Position numbers and translations under genes: made by a program
Notes under the pieces: model-generated
What the model was told of the DNA's origin: nothing
What the model saw: the letters and a program-made list of their open reading frames with translations, nothing else
Database searches by the model: none
Part shown: positions 24,826-36,515 of the stretch, piece after piece
Position numbering within the stretch: position 1 is the stretch's first letter
Layout: the number at the start of each line of letters is the position of its first letter
DNA from: Pseudofabraea citricarpa
Lineage: Eukaryota; Ascomycota; Leotiomycetes; Helotiales; Dermateaceae
Reading direction: 5' to 3'
Length of the DNA: 64,000 bases
NCBI GenBank assembly: GCA_029641185.1
Contig: JAPWGK010000004.1
Location: forward strand, 1,550,001-1,614,000

Positions 24826-26770
24826 CTTGTATAGTAAGGATACCTGGACGGGGAGTCCCGAATGCGCTGTCTCCTCTTCTCAACTACAACGCAGCACACT
24901 GACGGCTGCGATCTCGAATATGACGTCTCGGAGAACGGGGTATGTAGGTATGTATGTATTCGATACGTGGGGGTATAGAAACTCGATACAGCGCAGTCAA
25001 TCCAGATGCGGTAAGAAACACAGCAGAGAAGATAGAAACAAGGCTATCGTGTAGATGGAACAAGAAGACACTGCTGTAAGTGGTTCTGTAGTTGTAGTGC
25101 TAAGGAAAGAGCTACAAAGTACAATACAGTACAGTACAACACAATACAAGCAAGCAAGCAAAGCGGCCAAGACCTAGTCTTTAAACCTCGCTCTCGCCCT
25201 CCGGGTTCTCCTCCTTGCCTTCCTAGCTAGCAGCTAGCACAGTCGAGAGAGCTGAGCACATTAAAAGAGAGCGAGGCAAGCAGCAGCTCCGTCCATTATG
25301 GGGTACGTACTGTACACAACCTGGAAGTGCCCACGCACGCACTCCCGATGTTTACTCGCCCGCAGAGGAGATGCGCTTCCCCATTGTTCACGCCCGTCGC
25401 TCCAATCACTCCCCCCTGCGGCCTCGCGCCAAGATGGAGGGAGAGTGAGTTTGAGCATATTTCTCGGGCTTTTCTTAAAGGTGGGCCTCGTTCTTGTTCT
25501 TTGCCGACGGGTGGAGATGCACATCACGTGTACTGTCTAGCTCTATAGTATCTATCATTGCAAGTGCCGGCTTAGATGGAGCTAGACCTGGACCTGGAGG
25601 TGGGAAGTATCAAAGAGCCGCAATGCTTGATTGAAATGTGGCTTGCAAGGCTTGCAAGGCTTTCTGAGAGCATAAATATCAGATAGGATATCAGACTGTG
25701 GTATGATCACATGATGTCGATGATGGATCTTCCTTGATATGTTTCTGCTTCCATAAAATAATCAGGCTATCGATTGACGCGTCTTTTAGATGGAGTTTTG
25801 AGATACGCACGAGCGGTCTGAGAAGAGGATTAAGAAAGCACAGATGGCGGGGAAAGTGATGAGGGGTATATATCTGATGAGGGAGGCCTCGCAGATATAG
25901 AACTCCAATCTCAGCTTGTGAACGGATTAGCTGACGCGTCATCTGAATGGGAGGGCTTCTCAGATAATGAGGAGGAAGAGGAAGAGGTAGAGGTAAGTGA
26001 GAGAGAGGGGTAAAATGAGGGGTATCTCAATAATACTATTTTCATATGTTGGCATATACTCGTCAGGGAGGGATTTCGAATATTAGTATCACGAATAGCT
26101 ATATACTATAGTATATAGAGTTACGGCCTGCGGCCTAGAACCTACCAATGAACAAATGAACAAACACGAGAGCAGCCGCATGAATGAAAACCAAATTTCA
26201 TGTAGATTTATAAGGATAGGTAGTAAGTACCAAATAGGTAAATTCATATTAGCGCAAGTCGCAGGTCAAAATCCCATTTATATATACATTCTAATTTTTG
26301 GTTTCCGTGCCTCCATATATACCAAGTTTATCCCTCGCCCCAAACGCTTATTAGAACTCCCGGTGTCCAGATCATGCCTAATATATACATGTTTCTTCCA
26401 TGCGGTATTTTGAAAAAGGAAATCCGCCAAATTGGATCTTTGACTTCCCAATTCTCCATGTGGATAGCGATGTCAGAACAAACATCTTGCTTCTGAAGTG
26501 GTCGAAATGCCGGTTGTCCTATTCTGATCACAACTTTTTGCATTGGTGTCCTCTATGTTTTGTGCTGGTAACACCCCATCAACAATGATTGTCAAGTCGG
26601 CTGGCCATTAAGTCGCTTCAGTCCTTGATTCGACCTGATCTCTGGTAATCGACAGATAAATCCAGAGGCTGTAGTTGGTTTCAATAGTATCGTACTTTCC
26701 AGAATAACGAATCCCTCCAACCTTTGAAGATTTTACCCCTTGGCTTTTTCATAACCTGCTCATCTATTTC
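24826..26770. other. Intergenic, 1.9 kb
   Basis: Contains CAAG tetranucleotide repeats near 25146-25160, a short orphan acidic open frame (listed separately at 25834-26013) and an AT-rich stretch at 26010-26130. The gene to the right ends at 26771. Otherwise nothing coding is seen. Confidence 0.4.
25834..26013 (+). pseudogene. Orphan acidic exon-like fragment
   Basis: An open stretch of about 59 codons without an ATG, bounded by TAA codons. It encodes an acidic sequence with phrases such as DGGESDEGYISDEGG and SEWEGFSDNEEEEEE and then runs into GAGGTAAGTGAG, a consensus donor. Acidic runs of this style are common in nuclear proteins, and the composition differs from surrounding non-coding DNA. 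No upstream start, partner exon or domain was found. It could be a relic of a lost or duplicated gene, or chance. I do not assign a function. Confidence 0.3.
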
Positions 26771-28432
26771 TCAAAGGTCAAGTTGAAATTTCGGATTTGT
26801 TCTAATCCTCTCCCCGAACTTGATGAAGATCACAGTCACCGGAATCAAGCCGATGGCAATAAACGCAAGCAGTGAGTTGCCCCAACCAAGTCCAAGAGCA
26901 TCATACATGCGACTACCACACAGAGGTAGAAGAGCGCCCCCAAGACTTCGCAGAACGGTGCTGGCTGCAGTAGCACTCGCGGCATAGGCGGGGAACGAAT
27001 CGACGAGGTAGGTGCCGACCGGCAGAAAGACCGTGATGATGCCAGCGCCGATGAAGCCCATACTGACGAGAGGCACCATGTACTGTACTTTATACTCGGC
27101 AGTCCAGCCATACCAGAACAAGCCAATGGGTATGAAAATACCACCTACGAGCATAGGATATAATCGGTACTCGGGTTTCAACTCACCACCTTTGGCCGCT
27201 CGTTTTAAAATAAAGTCAGAGGACGATCCAAAGCCAATGACTCCAACGAATTGACCGATACCAAGTCCTAGGTATGTGAGACCAACATTGCTGGAGCTGA
27301 TTCCATATTGTTCCTCAAAAACCGCCGTCATGGTCGTGAACAAGAGGTACAACAAGCCGTATACGACAGCTGCGTAAAGAGAGAGACAGAGAACGATGGG
27401 AGAGAATATAATCATCTTGGTTGGTCGGATGATAGATTTTATAATGAGTTCTCTAGGTGCCTTATCCGACTTCAAAGCGGACCGAAGAGCTTGATTCCCT
27501 GTTGATTTCCGAAGACTCTTGGCTTTTCGTTCCAAAAGAACTGGCGCGTATGTTTCTCGGAGTAAGATTACGCTCACAATAAAAATGGCAGATGTCTAAT
27601 ACCTGTCAGTTCAAGTGCGGTAAAATTGTGACAGTGCTGATCTACTCACAACTATCACAAGAAAGTAAAAGTCCCAGTGCCAGCCCTCTGCCTCAGATAT
27701 ATATCCTCCGACTATAGGGCCAAGAGTCGGTCCAAACAAGATGGGCATCGTGTATATAGACATCATCTTTCCACGCTCTTCTTGTGGGAAAAGGTCCGCA
27801 ATGCTGCCAGGGCCAATAGTCAATGGGCAGGATCCGGCCAATCCTGTAAGAAAGCGGAAAATGATGAGCATTGGGAAATTGGTTGACTTTGCACAAGCGA
27901 TGTTAAAGAGGAGGAACAGCAAAGTATTGGTGTGATATAGAGGTATTCGTCCATACAGCTCACTTAACGGCGCTATTACCAGTGGACCGAATGCATATCC
28001 TAAAAGATACACGGATACAATAAAAGAACCTAAATCTTTGTTGCTGGAATGGAAGTCCTTCAAAACCATAGCAACACTGGGGGCAAACATCGAAGAAGCA
28101 AAAGGTCTTTTCCTCGGTCAGCCAGTGATCGACTCCCAACACAATATCAGAGCAACATACGTGAGAAGTGTTAGGGTGGAGAAGATGAGTAGATTCGTCC
28201 ATTTCTTCCTCGATGACCAGTTTAGAGCCTTCTCTGGGTCATCGGGCCCATCCCAGTCTACAATATTCGGATCGCGTTCATCGTCGGACTTTTCTTCATC
28301 GTCGACACCAACTGCAGCCTTTTCGACATCATAATCATGCTTGTCCGCAACATTTGGAAGTGGGTTGTCCGATGGGACAATTTCTTTGGCGGCAGTGAGC
28401 TGTGCTCTGGCGTCAATAATATCCTTCGCCAT
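26771..28432 (-). CDS. MFS transporter, DHA1 drug:H+ antiporter type
   Basis: Exons 28432-28161, 28106-27650 and 27595-26771 encode 517 aa. About 90 polar, acidic residues precede TM1 (KKWTNLLIFSTLTLLT). Splicing gives the family phrase TPFASSMFAPSVAMVL. Motif A-like LSELYGRIPLYH follows TM2-3 and the antiporter motif C is GPTLGPIVGGYI in TM5, placing it in the 12-helix DHA1 group with polyamine and multidrug exporters such as Tpo1 or Flu1. A long cytosolic loop (RKAKSLRKSTGNQALRSALK) separates the two halves. The C-terminal half has helices around VYGLLYLLFTTMTAVF and LLAFIAIGLIPVTVIFI. The plasma membrane is the likely site. Substrate is unknown. Confidence 0.88.
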
Positions 28433-29608
28433 GCTGGACTCGATTAAGATGTGTTGCAAGGCAAGCAGGAGTCGGCTCCTTTGCAGAGAAGAGTAGAAAC
28501 GACTCAGAGATATGTGGGGGCACAAAGATAAAAGAAAGAAAATACTTATATCGTCAGAAAGAGAGGAAATGACGAGCCCACCAACTCATCTATGAGTCGG
28601 GACGGTATGTATCCCCCCCACATGCCTATTAATGTGGACATGGCAGCTGGTGCCGTGCTCATAGGCGTGCTGCACCAACATCGTGTGAGGGTGGAGCATC
28701 CAGGAAGTCGAACTCCATCTCGAGTCTCGGTCGGTCAAGGACTCAAGGCAGAAAACGAGCTGCCATGTCCTGGACGGGAGAAAGCTTGACCGCACCAAGT
28801 GAGGAGTGGCGAAGCTTGACATTCTGGCGCCAGCTCCCCGGAAGCATTCATGGTTGCTGGATGCTACATCGCAAGGAAAAATGGGGTCGTGCAGTATCTT
28901 TTCAATTGCCGTCAGGCGAAATGCATCCTGCTTACGCGCTAGACCTCCCGCTTTCGGAGGCCATGCCGATTGCCGATCAGGTGATGGCGGAAGTAGATCT
29001 TCAACTTTGGTGCTTTCCTTCGTTGAAGCTTGCTTGTATTGTTTACGGTGGCAATGATGATGCTACTTTTGGGTTGGAAGAGCTTCGTCCTAGTCAGTTC
29101 TTCTCAAATCCTCTCAGTTTGAACCGTTCTGTTTTGTCTCTGTAAATTTAATTAAAGTGGGTGAGACTCGATATGGCGGTGAAGTAATAAGTGGAAGTAT
29201 GCTATATTTGTCCCGAGAGATAGATACAAGACCAATACTTGACAATCTGCCCGCCTGCTACGAAACTGTGACCGTCAAGAGTAATAATTCAAAAGGCGGC
29301 TAAGACCAGAAGAAGAAGAAGAAGTGTCAAGACCAAAGTACAGCTCTTTTCGATAATTCAGTCAGTTATAGAAATGCTGTAAACTTGACACGTTCATATA
29401 CTACAGCAGCAAGGGTCGAAGTCATGGAAGGGATATAATAACATAGCAGGAAGAGAGGCCTGAAAATGTAAATTGTTTTCACTTGCTGTCGCTTATATAT
29501 CCCTCGCTTAAATATCACAGAACCAGGATCACTCACCAAAAGACCAAATCCCCAAAATCAGTGAGGACAATTGCAATATATACTTTTTAACTATACTACA
29601 GAATCTAC
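28433..29608. other. Intergenic, 1.2 kb
   Basis: Promoter of the MFS gene and 3' flank of the dehydrogenase. An ATG-started open frame of 126 codons at 28765-29145 (+) has no recognisable domain and no clear coding bias. Confidence 0.4.
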
Positions 29609-31403
29609 TTAAGAGTGTGTAGGCATAGATACATCCGCTGCCTTAGAGATGGCATCCTCACTTCTCCACAGACTCGTAACGGTCTTCAACTGCGTATAAA
29701 ACTGCAATCCGGGTTTGCCGTAGAAATAGCTTGCTCCCCCACCAGCAATACTCTTCTTGTTTCCTGTGAAACTGAACATTGGAAGCGGGACTGGGATGGG
29801 GACGTTGATTCCAACTTGACCGGCCTCGATGTTCTTCTGGAATGCTGTTGCAGTGGCCCCAGACTTGGTGAAGATAGCTACTCCGTTTCCGTATTCGTTC
29901 GCGTTGATGAGATCAACAGCTTCATCAAGCGAGTCGACGTTCAAACACACCAGAACTGGGCCGAAAATCTCCTCGGTATAGCACTTCATGTGCGGCTTCA
30001 CATTGGTAATGATGGTTGGGCCGACCCAGTTGCCGTTCGGGTATCCCTCAGGCTTGTAACCACGGCCGTCGAGCAAGATTGTTGCACCTTCCTCTTCAGC
30101 GCTCGCGATAAGCTCCTCAATTCTCGATTTACTCTGCGGTGAAATGACTGGCCCCAGATCTGTACCCTCTTGGAAGCCTCCATTGACTTTCAAAGATTTG
30201 GCGCTCTCAGCTAATTCTTGAAGCCATTCCTTAGTCTCACCAACCATGACCAATGTACTGAGTGCCATGCAGCGCTGACCTGCAGCACCAAAAGCAGCGC
30301 CAACAATTGAGTTGAGGGCGTGTTGCTTGTTGGCATCTGGTAAGATTGCAGCATGGTTCTTGGCTCCTAGATTGGCTTGAACACGTTTGCCGTTGGCCGA
30401 TCCACGGCTAAAGATGTACTCTCCAGCACGGTTGCTTCCAACGAAACTGATTGCCTTAATAGCTGGCTCATCAATAATGAAATCAACAGTCTTGGCAGCA
30501 CCATGAACAACATTAATAACTCCGTCTGGGAAACCTGCATCCCGAGCAAGCTCTGCCAAAATCATGGCAGCACCGGGATCACGTTCCGATGGCTTGAGAA
30601 TAAGACAGTTACCAGTAGCAGTGGCGATTGGAATGGACCAGAGAGGAATCATAGCCGGGAAGTCTATCCGATGTCAGAGAATGGCCTACAATAAGGCGTA
30701 TGACTTACTAAAAGGGCAGATAGCAGCTACCACTCCCAATGGCTCTCTGTAACTTCTGGTTTCCATATCCTTCGCGACCTCAAGAACCTCTCCGACCATT
30801 GATTGGGGAATGGCACATGCCGTCTCTGCGACCTGCAAACCACGGAGAACATCACCCTTGGCATCTATTATACCGTCAGTATAAGGCCAGAGAAATCTTG
30901 CACATAGACATACCAGCAAAGGTTTTCCCTTGCTCCAGTGTGATGCTAGCAGCCAACCTGTCCCAGTTCTCCCGGATCAATGCAGTAAACTTGAACATAA
31001 TCTGCTGTCTATGCATCACACTTGTAGCCCTCCATGCCGGGAATGCCTTCTGGGCACTCGCGACCGCTGCCTTCAGCTCCGCATCTGTGTTCTGAGGCAC
31101 TCGGGTGACAACATTATTGGTAGCAGGGTCGTGTACGTCAATAAACTGGGTAGCTTCCGATTTCACAAACTTGTTGTCAATAAAGTATGTCGTATCCAGA
31201 GGAGCTTCGATTTTCGTGTGATCGGTAGGATAGGCATCGGCAGCAAACATAGCTCTATTAGCCTGCATGGACTGGGCGGAGGCATTGAACTGGCGGGTAG
31301 TTGTTCTCGAGCTCGACGCAGCTTGCGTTACACGAAGGGAGGGTGCTGAGCGTGGTGCCCGCACTGCGGCAGCGGGAACGCCCCGTGCTAGAACTCGACG
31401 CAT
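29609..31403 (-). CDS. Methylmalonate-semialdehyde dehydrogenase, mitochondrial
   Basis: Exons 31403-30914, 30864-30709 and 30663-29609 encode 566 aa. ALDH6-type CoA-acylating enzyme of valine and pyrimidine breakdown, converting methylmalonate semialdehyde to propionyl-CoA in the matrix. Residues 1-50 form an Arg/Ala/Ser-rich presequence without acidic residues ([19 protein letters not shown]). The core begins [17 protein letters not shown]. The spliced phrase [15 protein letters not shown] and [12 protein letters not shown] belong to the NAD-binding region. The catalytic Cys sits in [13 protein letters not shown], and [13 protein letters not shown] is a late ALDH signature. The start is the first ATG; an upstream TTG-initiated extension is not needed. 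Confidence 0.93.
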
Positions 31404-32707
31404 GTTGAATTGTGATGTGTAGGAGTACAGGATTGAGGCCTTGAATGTTAAAAGGATCCTCTTGTAGGGCAAAGGCCTAGCTGTTCAAGAGTGGGCACAT
31501 TCGAGGTCGTTGTTGTTCCCGCGGGCTCGGTATTAGAAGCTCGGCTCTGAACCGGTTGGGTGAAGAGAGGGGCAGCAACTGTAGCAGCCGAGCTGTGTTG
31601 GATTAGGGAGGTCTTTCCGAGCATCATGGACCTGACTCTTTATCTTTGTCATCAAAGATAATCCAATGTTCTGAAGTCAATACAATATGCTTATTAGTGC
31701 TTTGTCTCTAGAAAGTAGTTGCAGAGACACTGCCGCTCAGTGCCATGTTGATTTAGGACGGACGGAATAGAGCGCCCAAGAAAGCTCTGGTAGCGCAGTT
31801 CACCGATGATTTTAAAATCGTAGTTGTCCTTCCAGTAGGTACCTAAGTAGGCTAGGTAGTCTTCCTACCTCACAATCATAGAGCTCTTGCAACTACTATC
31901 GACACCAATCTGTATGTTGCGATAAAATACAACTATTCTACGCCGATATCCTGTCTGGCCTTATCTTCCATGTCTTATCTTCCATCTCCACAGTAGCTAC
32001 AAATCAATACACTCTATTACGTAACCACCTCAAAGAACAAAGCAACATTTGCATAAAAACTTGTACTTTCCTCGAACAAGCAGAGTGAGGATGCATCTAG
32101 TCTCAAAGTCCGGGATCACCTTCCAGCTGGGATACATGTCCTAAAGAACGAGAAGATTTGGATTTGCAGCTTTGATCTGTATTTATTTACAGTTTTCTTG
32201 GAATTTTCTTTTAGGGGAAACGGTTCCGGGCCAGCTATCCATGCTGCTGGCTACGCTTGATAATTCCTATTGAAAATCTGGTTTAGCTGTTGGTTATTGA
32301 GGCTACTGTACGGAGTATATTTGCTGTGTTTCTTTCGATCCGCAACCCTTCGTTTGCCATTAGTTATCATGAACCTTTCAGCTAGGATCTACCATAGAAT
32401 GCTAGTTCACGCGGCTACACAATTGCCATTTTTGATCCACGGTAATCATGGAAGACTCAGAATTCTAGTGATTAGCGAGCTCCAGGACAATGGCCAAGTC
32501 ACATCGGCATGTACGGAACGAGACGTGAACGAGTCTCAATTTAAACCTCCCGGACGCAGTAAGCATACCATAAACCTAATAACACAAGCTCTATCTCCCT
32601 CCAGATAGAGCACTCAAACTCCATACCCCCAATGCTTGTGCTCAGTGCAATGCCATGCCCGCTTTCAATCAACATCTCTCTCACCACCCTCTATCTCTCG
32701 TGGTATT
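31404..32707. other. Intergenic, 1.3 kb
   Basis: Promoter of the dehydrogenase and 3' flank of the second Ctr gene. A 112-codon frame near 32270-32608 has no recognisable features. No RNA gene was found. Confidence 0.4.
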
Positions 32708-33481
32708 CTAGTGGCAGGCTCCATCCTTAGTCGACGAAGTGTTATTGCCGAAGAATAAATATCCAACAAACGCTCCAACAGCCACGGCAAGCATAACCCA
32801 GCCGTTATAGGTCATGAACAGAAGCCTTCACCTAATCAGTATGAGATTTTCATTGCGAGAGGGATACTCACATAAGCATAAAGGCATAGAAGTTCTGGAA
32901 AGCATATAAGAGGGCCTTGATAACATGGGCCCTCTTGGTGACCTCAACCTGGTTTCGTCCTGACCAGAGGAAAGGCGTATTCTCAGTAACAGCTCCAACT
33001 CAAGAAAGGCTCAGCTTGTCGTTCATCTCATGTTGACTGATTTCCCCAACACCAAGTATAACCTGTGCCGTATTCAAGATGTTGGGGAGGGGAAGGAGAC
33101 AAAGGAGCGGTTTGGGGATGTAGAGTGCTTACGAGGTACGCTGTCCTGTCGCTTTGCGACCCATGATTCGTATCTGCGAGAGCTTGATCGGATAGCTTCG
33201 TAGGCCGCGGTTAGGGCAACGACACCGAGTAGAGAGATGACTAGACTAGTGTTGGATCGGATGTGCCACCAGCGGAAGATAATGCAAAGGTTCGTCGTAT
33301 CCCACGTGAAAAGCATCTAGGGCTGCGTGTTAGCTAAATGTCTAGTCCATTCGAGATCAAGCTTGCATCGACGAACATTCATGTTGCACATGGGGCCCAT
33401 TCCTCCACCACCATGGCCCATTCCACTGTGGTCCATGCCGCTGTGATCCATAGCACTGTGGTCCATGTGCGAGTGATCCAT
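32708..33481 (-). CDS. Ctr-family copper transporter 2
   Basis: Exons 33481-33377, 33316-33133, 32998-32872 and 32825-32708 encode 177 aa. The N-terminus is a copper-capturing Met/His array with four MDHS repeats followed by GMGHGGGGMGPMCNMN. TM1 follows MLFTWDTTNLCIIF, restored by intron 1. TM2 holds MLMLLFMTYNGW, giving the MxxxM pair, and TM3 the GxxxG motif (GAFVG). The C-terminus ends in GACH, a Cys-His copper-handoff type ending. This Cu(I) channel is of the CtrC/Ctr4 kind, distinct in sequence from the first Ctr gene 8 kb to the left, so the two are not a recent duplicate. The acceptor of intron 2 (32999) is the least certain junction, but it is the only one I found that keeps an open frame. 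Confidence 0.84.
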
Positions 33482-33879
33482 TGTGAATAATGTGGTAGAT
33501 TTGAATAGGTATGAAGCGCGGTCTGTGTTGTGCAGCGGGCGAATATATAGGAATAGGTGGGCGACGAGACGACTGGAAAGGAATATGGCAGATAGATGGA
33601 TCTTGATATCAAATCGGCGAAGGCCAGGATCCCTTATATTTGTCTGATGAATGCGCCGAACTCAAAGACAACAGACAAGCGCAGTTCCCGAGTCTGACTA
33701 GTCGTCTAATCTTCTCAAAAGTGCTCAAACACTTGTCAAACGTTCCCTTGTGACTTTTGCCAATGCGCGGGCGGCTTTCTTTAGCGCGGTGACCTGTCTC
33801 GGGGACCAGATTACGAGTCCCTTAATCGTCGCATCAAAGATATGCCGTTCCGGGAATCCATTCCCAATCATCTTGAGAT

Positions 33880-34720
33880 GGATCAATTTTCTTCCTTTTG
33901 TTTCTCATTCCAAGAAGCATATATGCTAGCCCAACCTATCTGTAGTAGCAAGCCGACCAGTTCCGTTGCATTGATTACAAGTGTAAGTGCCATATATGTT
34001 AGTCCAACGAGGGGAACCGGCGGCAATACAAGTCTGGCATCTACTGGAATTACACCCGTATCTAGTGTCAGTGACACTTCGCTGTGCTCGTTGAAATATG
34101 AAAGAGCTTACTTGAAGATGGTGTGCGGAATATATATCACTTTTGGGATGTTCATCATTGCATGCCTGCCTTCCTCCTGTTCCAATCGTTTCATTTGTTG
34201 GTCATGGGTTTTGGTTATATCGTTTAAAGTCTCTTGTTGGCCTCAAGCACGCTTGAATGTTGCTTCTTCGTGTTTTGCTTGAAACAATGAATTTCAAAGG
34301 TTTTGGGCTGACCAGTGTCGACGTAGAGAACAATTAGTACCTGAGAGGAATGTGGATGCAAAGAGCAGAGTCTACTTAGCATTGCCACCGGAGCCTGGCT
34401 TGTGTAAATAGACTGCCATTATCATCATGGTGGAATACATGGTCATCTATCTTGGGCCCGTTCGTTTGGTCTTTGAATGGAGGAGAGAGATTAGTAATTC
34501 TGGCGAGAGAAACCTTCAGAGCCTCGACGGGTTGTAAAAGCCTTGTCGAGCAGCAAGTGGACGTGGTCATCTGGACTTCTAGTAATGCACTCTCGAATTT
34601 GCTCTCAGCTTTGTCGTTGTTTCGTTCTCAAAGGTCTCATATAGTAGATGTTTGCCTGGCGGAACAGAAGACGGTAACCGATATATGGCTTAAGTTATTG
34701 CTGGGAAAATGCGAGAGATG
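33880..34720 (-). pseudogene. Possible decayed gene with a membrane segment
   Basis: On the minus strand two stretches look translated: one around 34376-34600 (phrases KFESALLEVQ and PVEALKVSLARITNLS) and one around 33880-34075 (VPLVGLTYMALTLVINATEL, then an aqueous tail WNEKQKEEN). They are separated by stops, and the only junction between the second stretch and its upstream neighbour would be a 30-nt intron, too short to be normal. I recognise no family. It may be a broken gene or simply chance open frames. Confidence 0.25.
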
Positions 34721-34948
34721 TAGCGGCTCAATTGAAACTCACTGAGGAACGGACACAGAGCTTTCAACTCGGGGCTCCCTTTGAGGACTAGTCTCCCATA
34801 TAAGGTGATGCTATATACCTTGCAAAAGCGTTAGGATCACTAGAAACTGGAATCTCAACAGATGGATATGATATACAGCAACGCCTAAATAACTGCCAAA
34901 GCCATCATCAAAAGGTCGTATGGGCATATTGTTTGTCCGTCTCGATTA

Positions 34949-34986
34949 CAAAAAAAAAAAAAAAGAAAAAGAAAAAGAAAGAAAAA
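34949..34986 (+). repeat. Poly(A)/A-G simple repeat
   Basis: A run of 15 A residues followed by (G A4-5) repeats. It could be the A-tail of an old retroposed sequence reading toward the right or a simple microsatellite; no element body is recognisable. Confidence 0.5.
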
Positions 34987-35734
34987 CATTCCAGTTATGA
35001 TCTTCTCTGCCAAGAGATTATTCAACGAGATAGAGTTTACACGTCTGATACGAGACTTTTTCTAATATAACAAGCGGCAACGCGTAGAGCTTATTTAAAA
35101 GATATTAGTAGATGGACTTAATATATTTTACCCTTATATAAGTTAACAACTTGTAAAGTTATTCCCCTATTAGTACGAAATCAACGCTTTACACTCTTTT
35201 ATCATGTTCACTTTATTCTTTCAAAATATAGTATATCATCAAATAACGTATAATTTACATGCGTCTATTATCATTTTACTATAGGATACGACTATCCAAA
35301 GTCTTTGTACTTCAGCAAGTAAATTAAGACCAGAAGGATTCTAAATCTATTATTAGGTGTATCGTGTAAGATTATTATCCTCTTTTAACCCTCAACCGGC
35401 TTATTACGTCCCTTTTACCTCGACCGAGCCTTCGACTTTATTGTTTCAATTGGTACCTCATAGGTAGCAGACTGATGACTTCTTCTTAATTGCACCTCGT
35501 TCTGAGAAGTATTCTGCTCTGCTAATAAGGTCGCGATTCACGGTTGGTGGGGCTGAGACGTGCTTATTTCCCCACAGTCTCGGCTTTCCCGAAATATCTC
35601 CACTTCGGGTCATTTCCGTCAACAAAACAATCCGCATTTCGATCACCTAATTGTCATCACAACCCCAAATTTGCTCAACTCACGCCGCCAGACAGGAGAT
35701 AGCTCGCTCAGTATTCTCATTCATCTACAGAGTC

Positions 35735-36515
35735 ATGGAAGGTCTACAATTCGCACAGGTGCTCGCTGATCTCAGCCAGCTGCAAACTACCGTACGTATC
35801 CTCTTTTTCTCTCTCTCCTTTCAACCGAATTTTGTGAAAAAAGGGAAAAAGCATCGTGCTGATCTTTCCGGTCGTGTGTCCAGGAACCATCTTCGGCGCT
35901 CAACTTCCTGCAATGCAACAAGAGGATCACCGAATGGAGCGTGCGACGCAAATCGCAAGCCAACCTCTTGCCCACCGAGCAACCACATTTTGATCGTCTC
36001 GGGCGCAGGATTACGGGTCCTGTCACCACGACGCCCGCTGTCGTGGCCGCTCCGCAAACCCAAGGCTCCGACGTCCCCTCTGGATTTACGGCCACGAGCG
36101 TGTCGGGACAGTCGGGCAGCAGCGAGGATAAAGGCTTGTTCATGCCCAGTCGCATCAACTCGGGCTTGGAGCCTGGATCGAAGGCATTGAATACGGGACA
36201 CAGTTCAGCCAATAACTCAGGGGCCAGCACACCTCCTCTCGGTGTAAGTTCACCTGCAGCGTTAGACATCAGAGAGGCACCAGACTAATAGCTGCATAGA
36301 TTGATATTGAGATGGAACGCGCAAAGGCTCTCATGCAGCTCTACGAAATCCGCGGAAAGCTCAAGCAGCAGGAAAGCGCAGGCCTGACGAAAGCCACGGA
36401 GAGAGTTCAGGCAGTTGCAGCCCGATACACCAAGCTAGTCGAGGAGCAACGGGTCAAAGAGCAAGAGGCGAAGAAGCAAGCCCAGAACAAGGGTTCCAAG
36501 TTCTTGAGCGTTTAG
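35735..36515 (+). CDS. Conserved-looking coiled-coil protein of unknown function
   Basis: Exons 35735-35791, 35884-36243 and 36300-36515 encode 210 aa. The spliced N-terminus (MEGLQFAQVLADLSQLQTTE then PSSALNFLQCNKRI) looks like a short helical domain. A polar, low-complexity centre rich in Thr/Ser/Gly follows (residues 50-135). The last 70 residues are a charged helix (IDIEMERAKALMQLYEIRGK, then EEQRVKEQEAKKQ) likely to form a coiled coil. All three junctions keep the frame, and the donors are GTACGT and GTAAGT. I do not recognise the family; no signal peptide or membrane segment is seen. Confidence 0.7.

Larger units (their letters stand above)
33482..35734. other. Intergenic, 2.25 kb, with decayed coding traces and an AT-rich block
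   Basis: Contains interrupted coding-like sequence on the minus strand (33880-34720, listed separately), an A/G-rich run at 34949-34986, and an AT-rich block from about 35000 to 35400. That block still contains CpA and TpG, so it is not RIP-saturated like the right end. Confidence 0.4.

Noticed and set aside
28765..29145. ATG-started 126-codon frame
   Set aside because: No recognisable domain, no splice evidence, composition like intergenic DNA.
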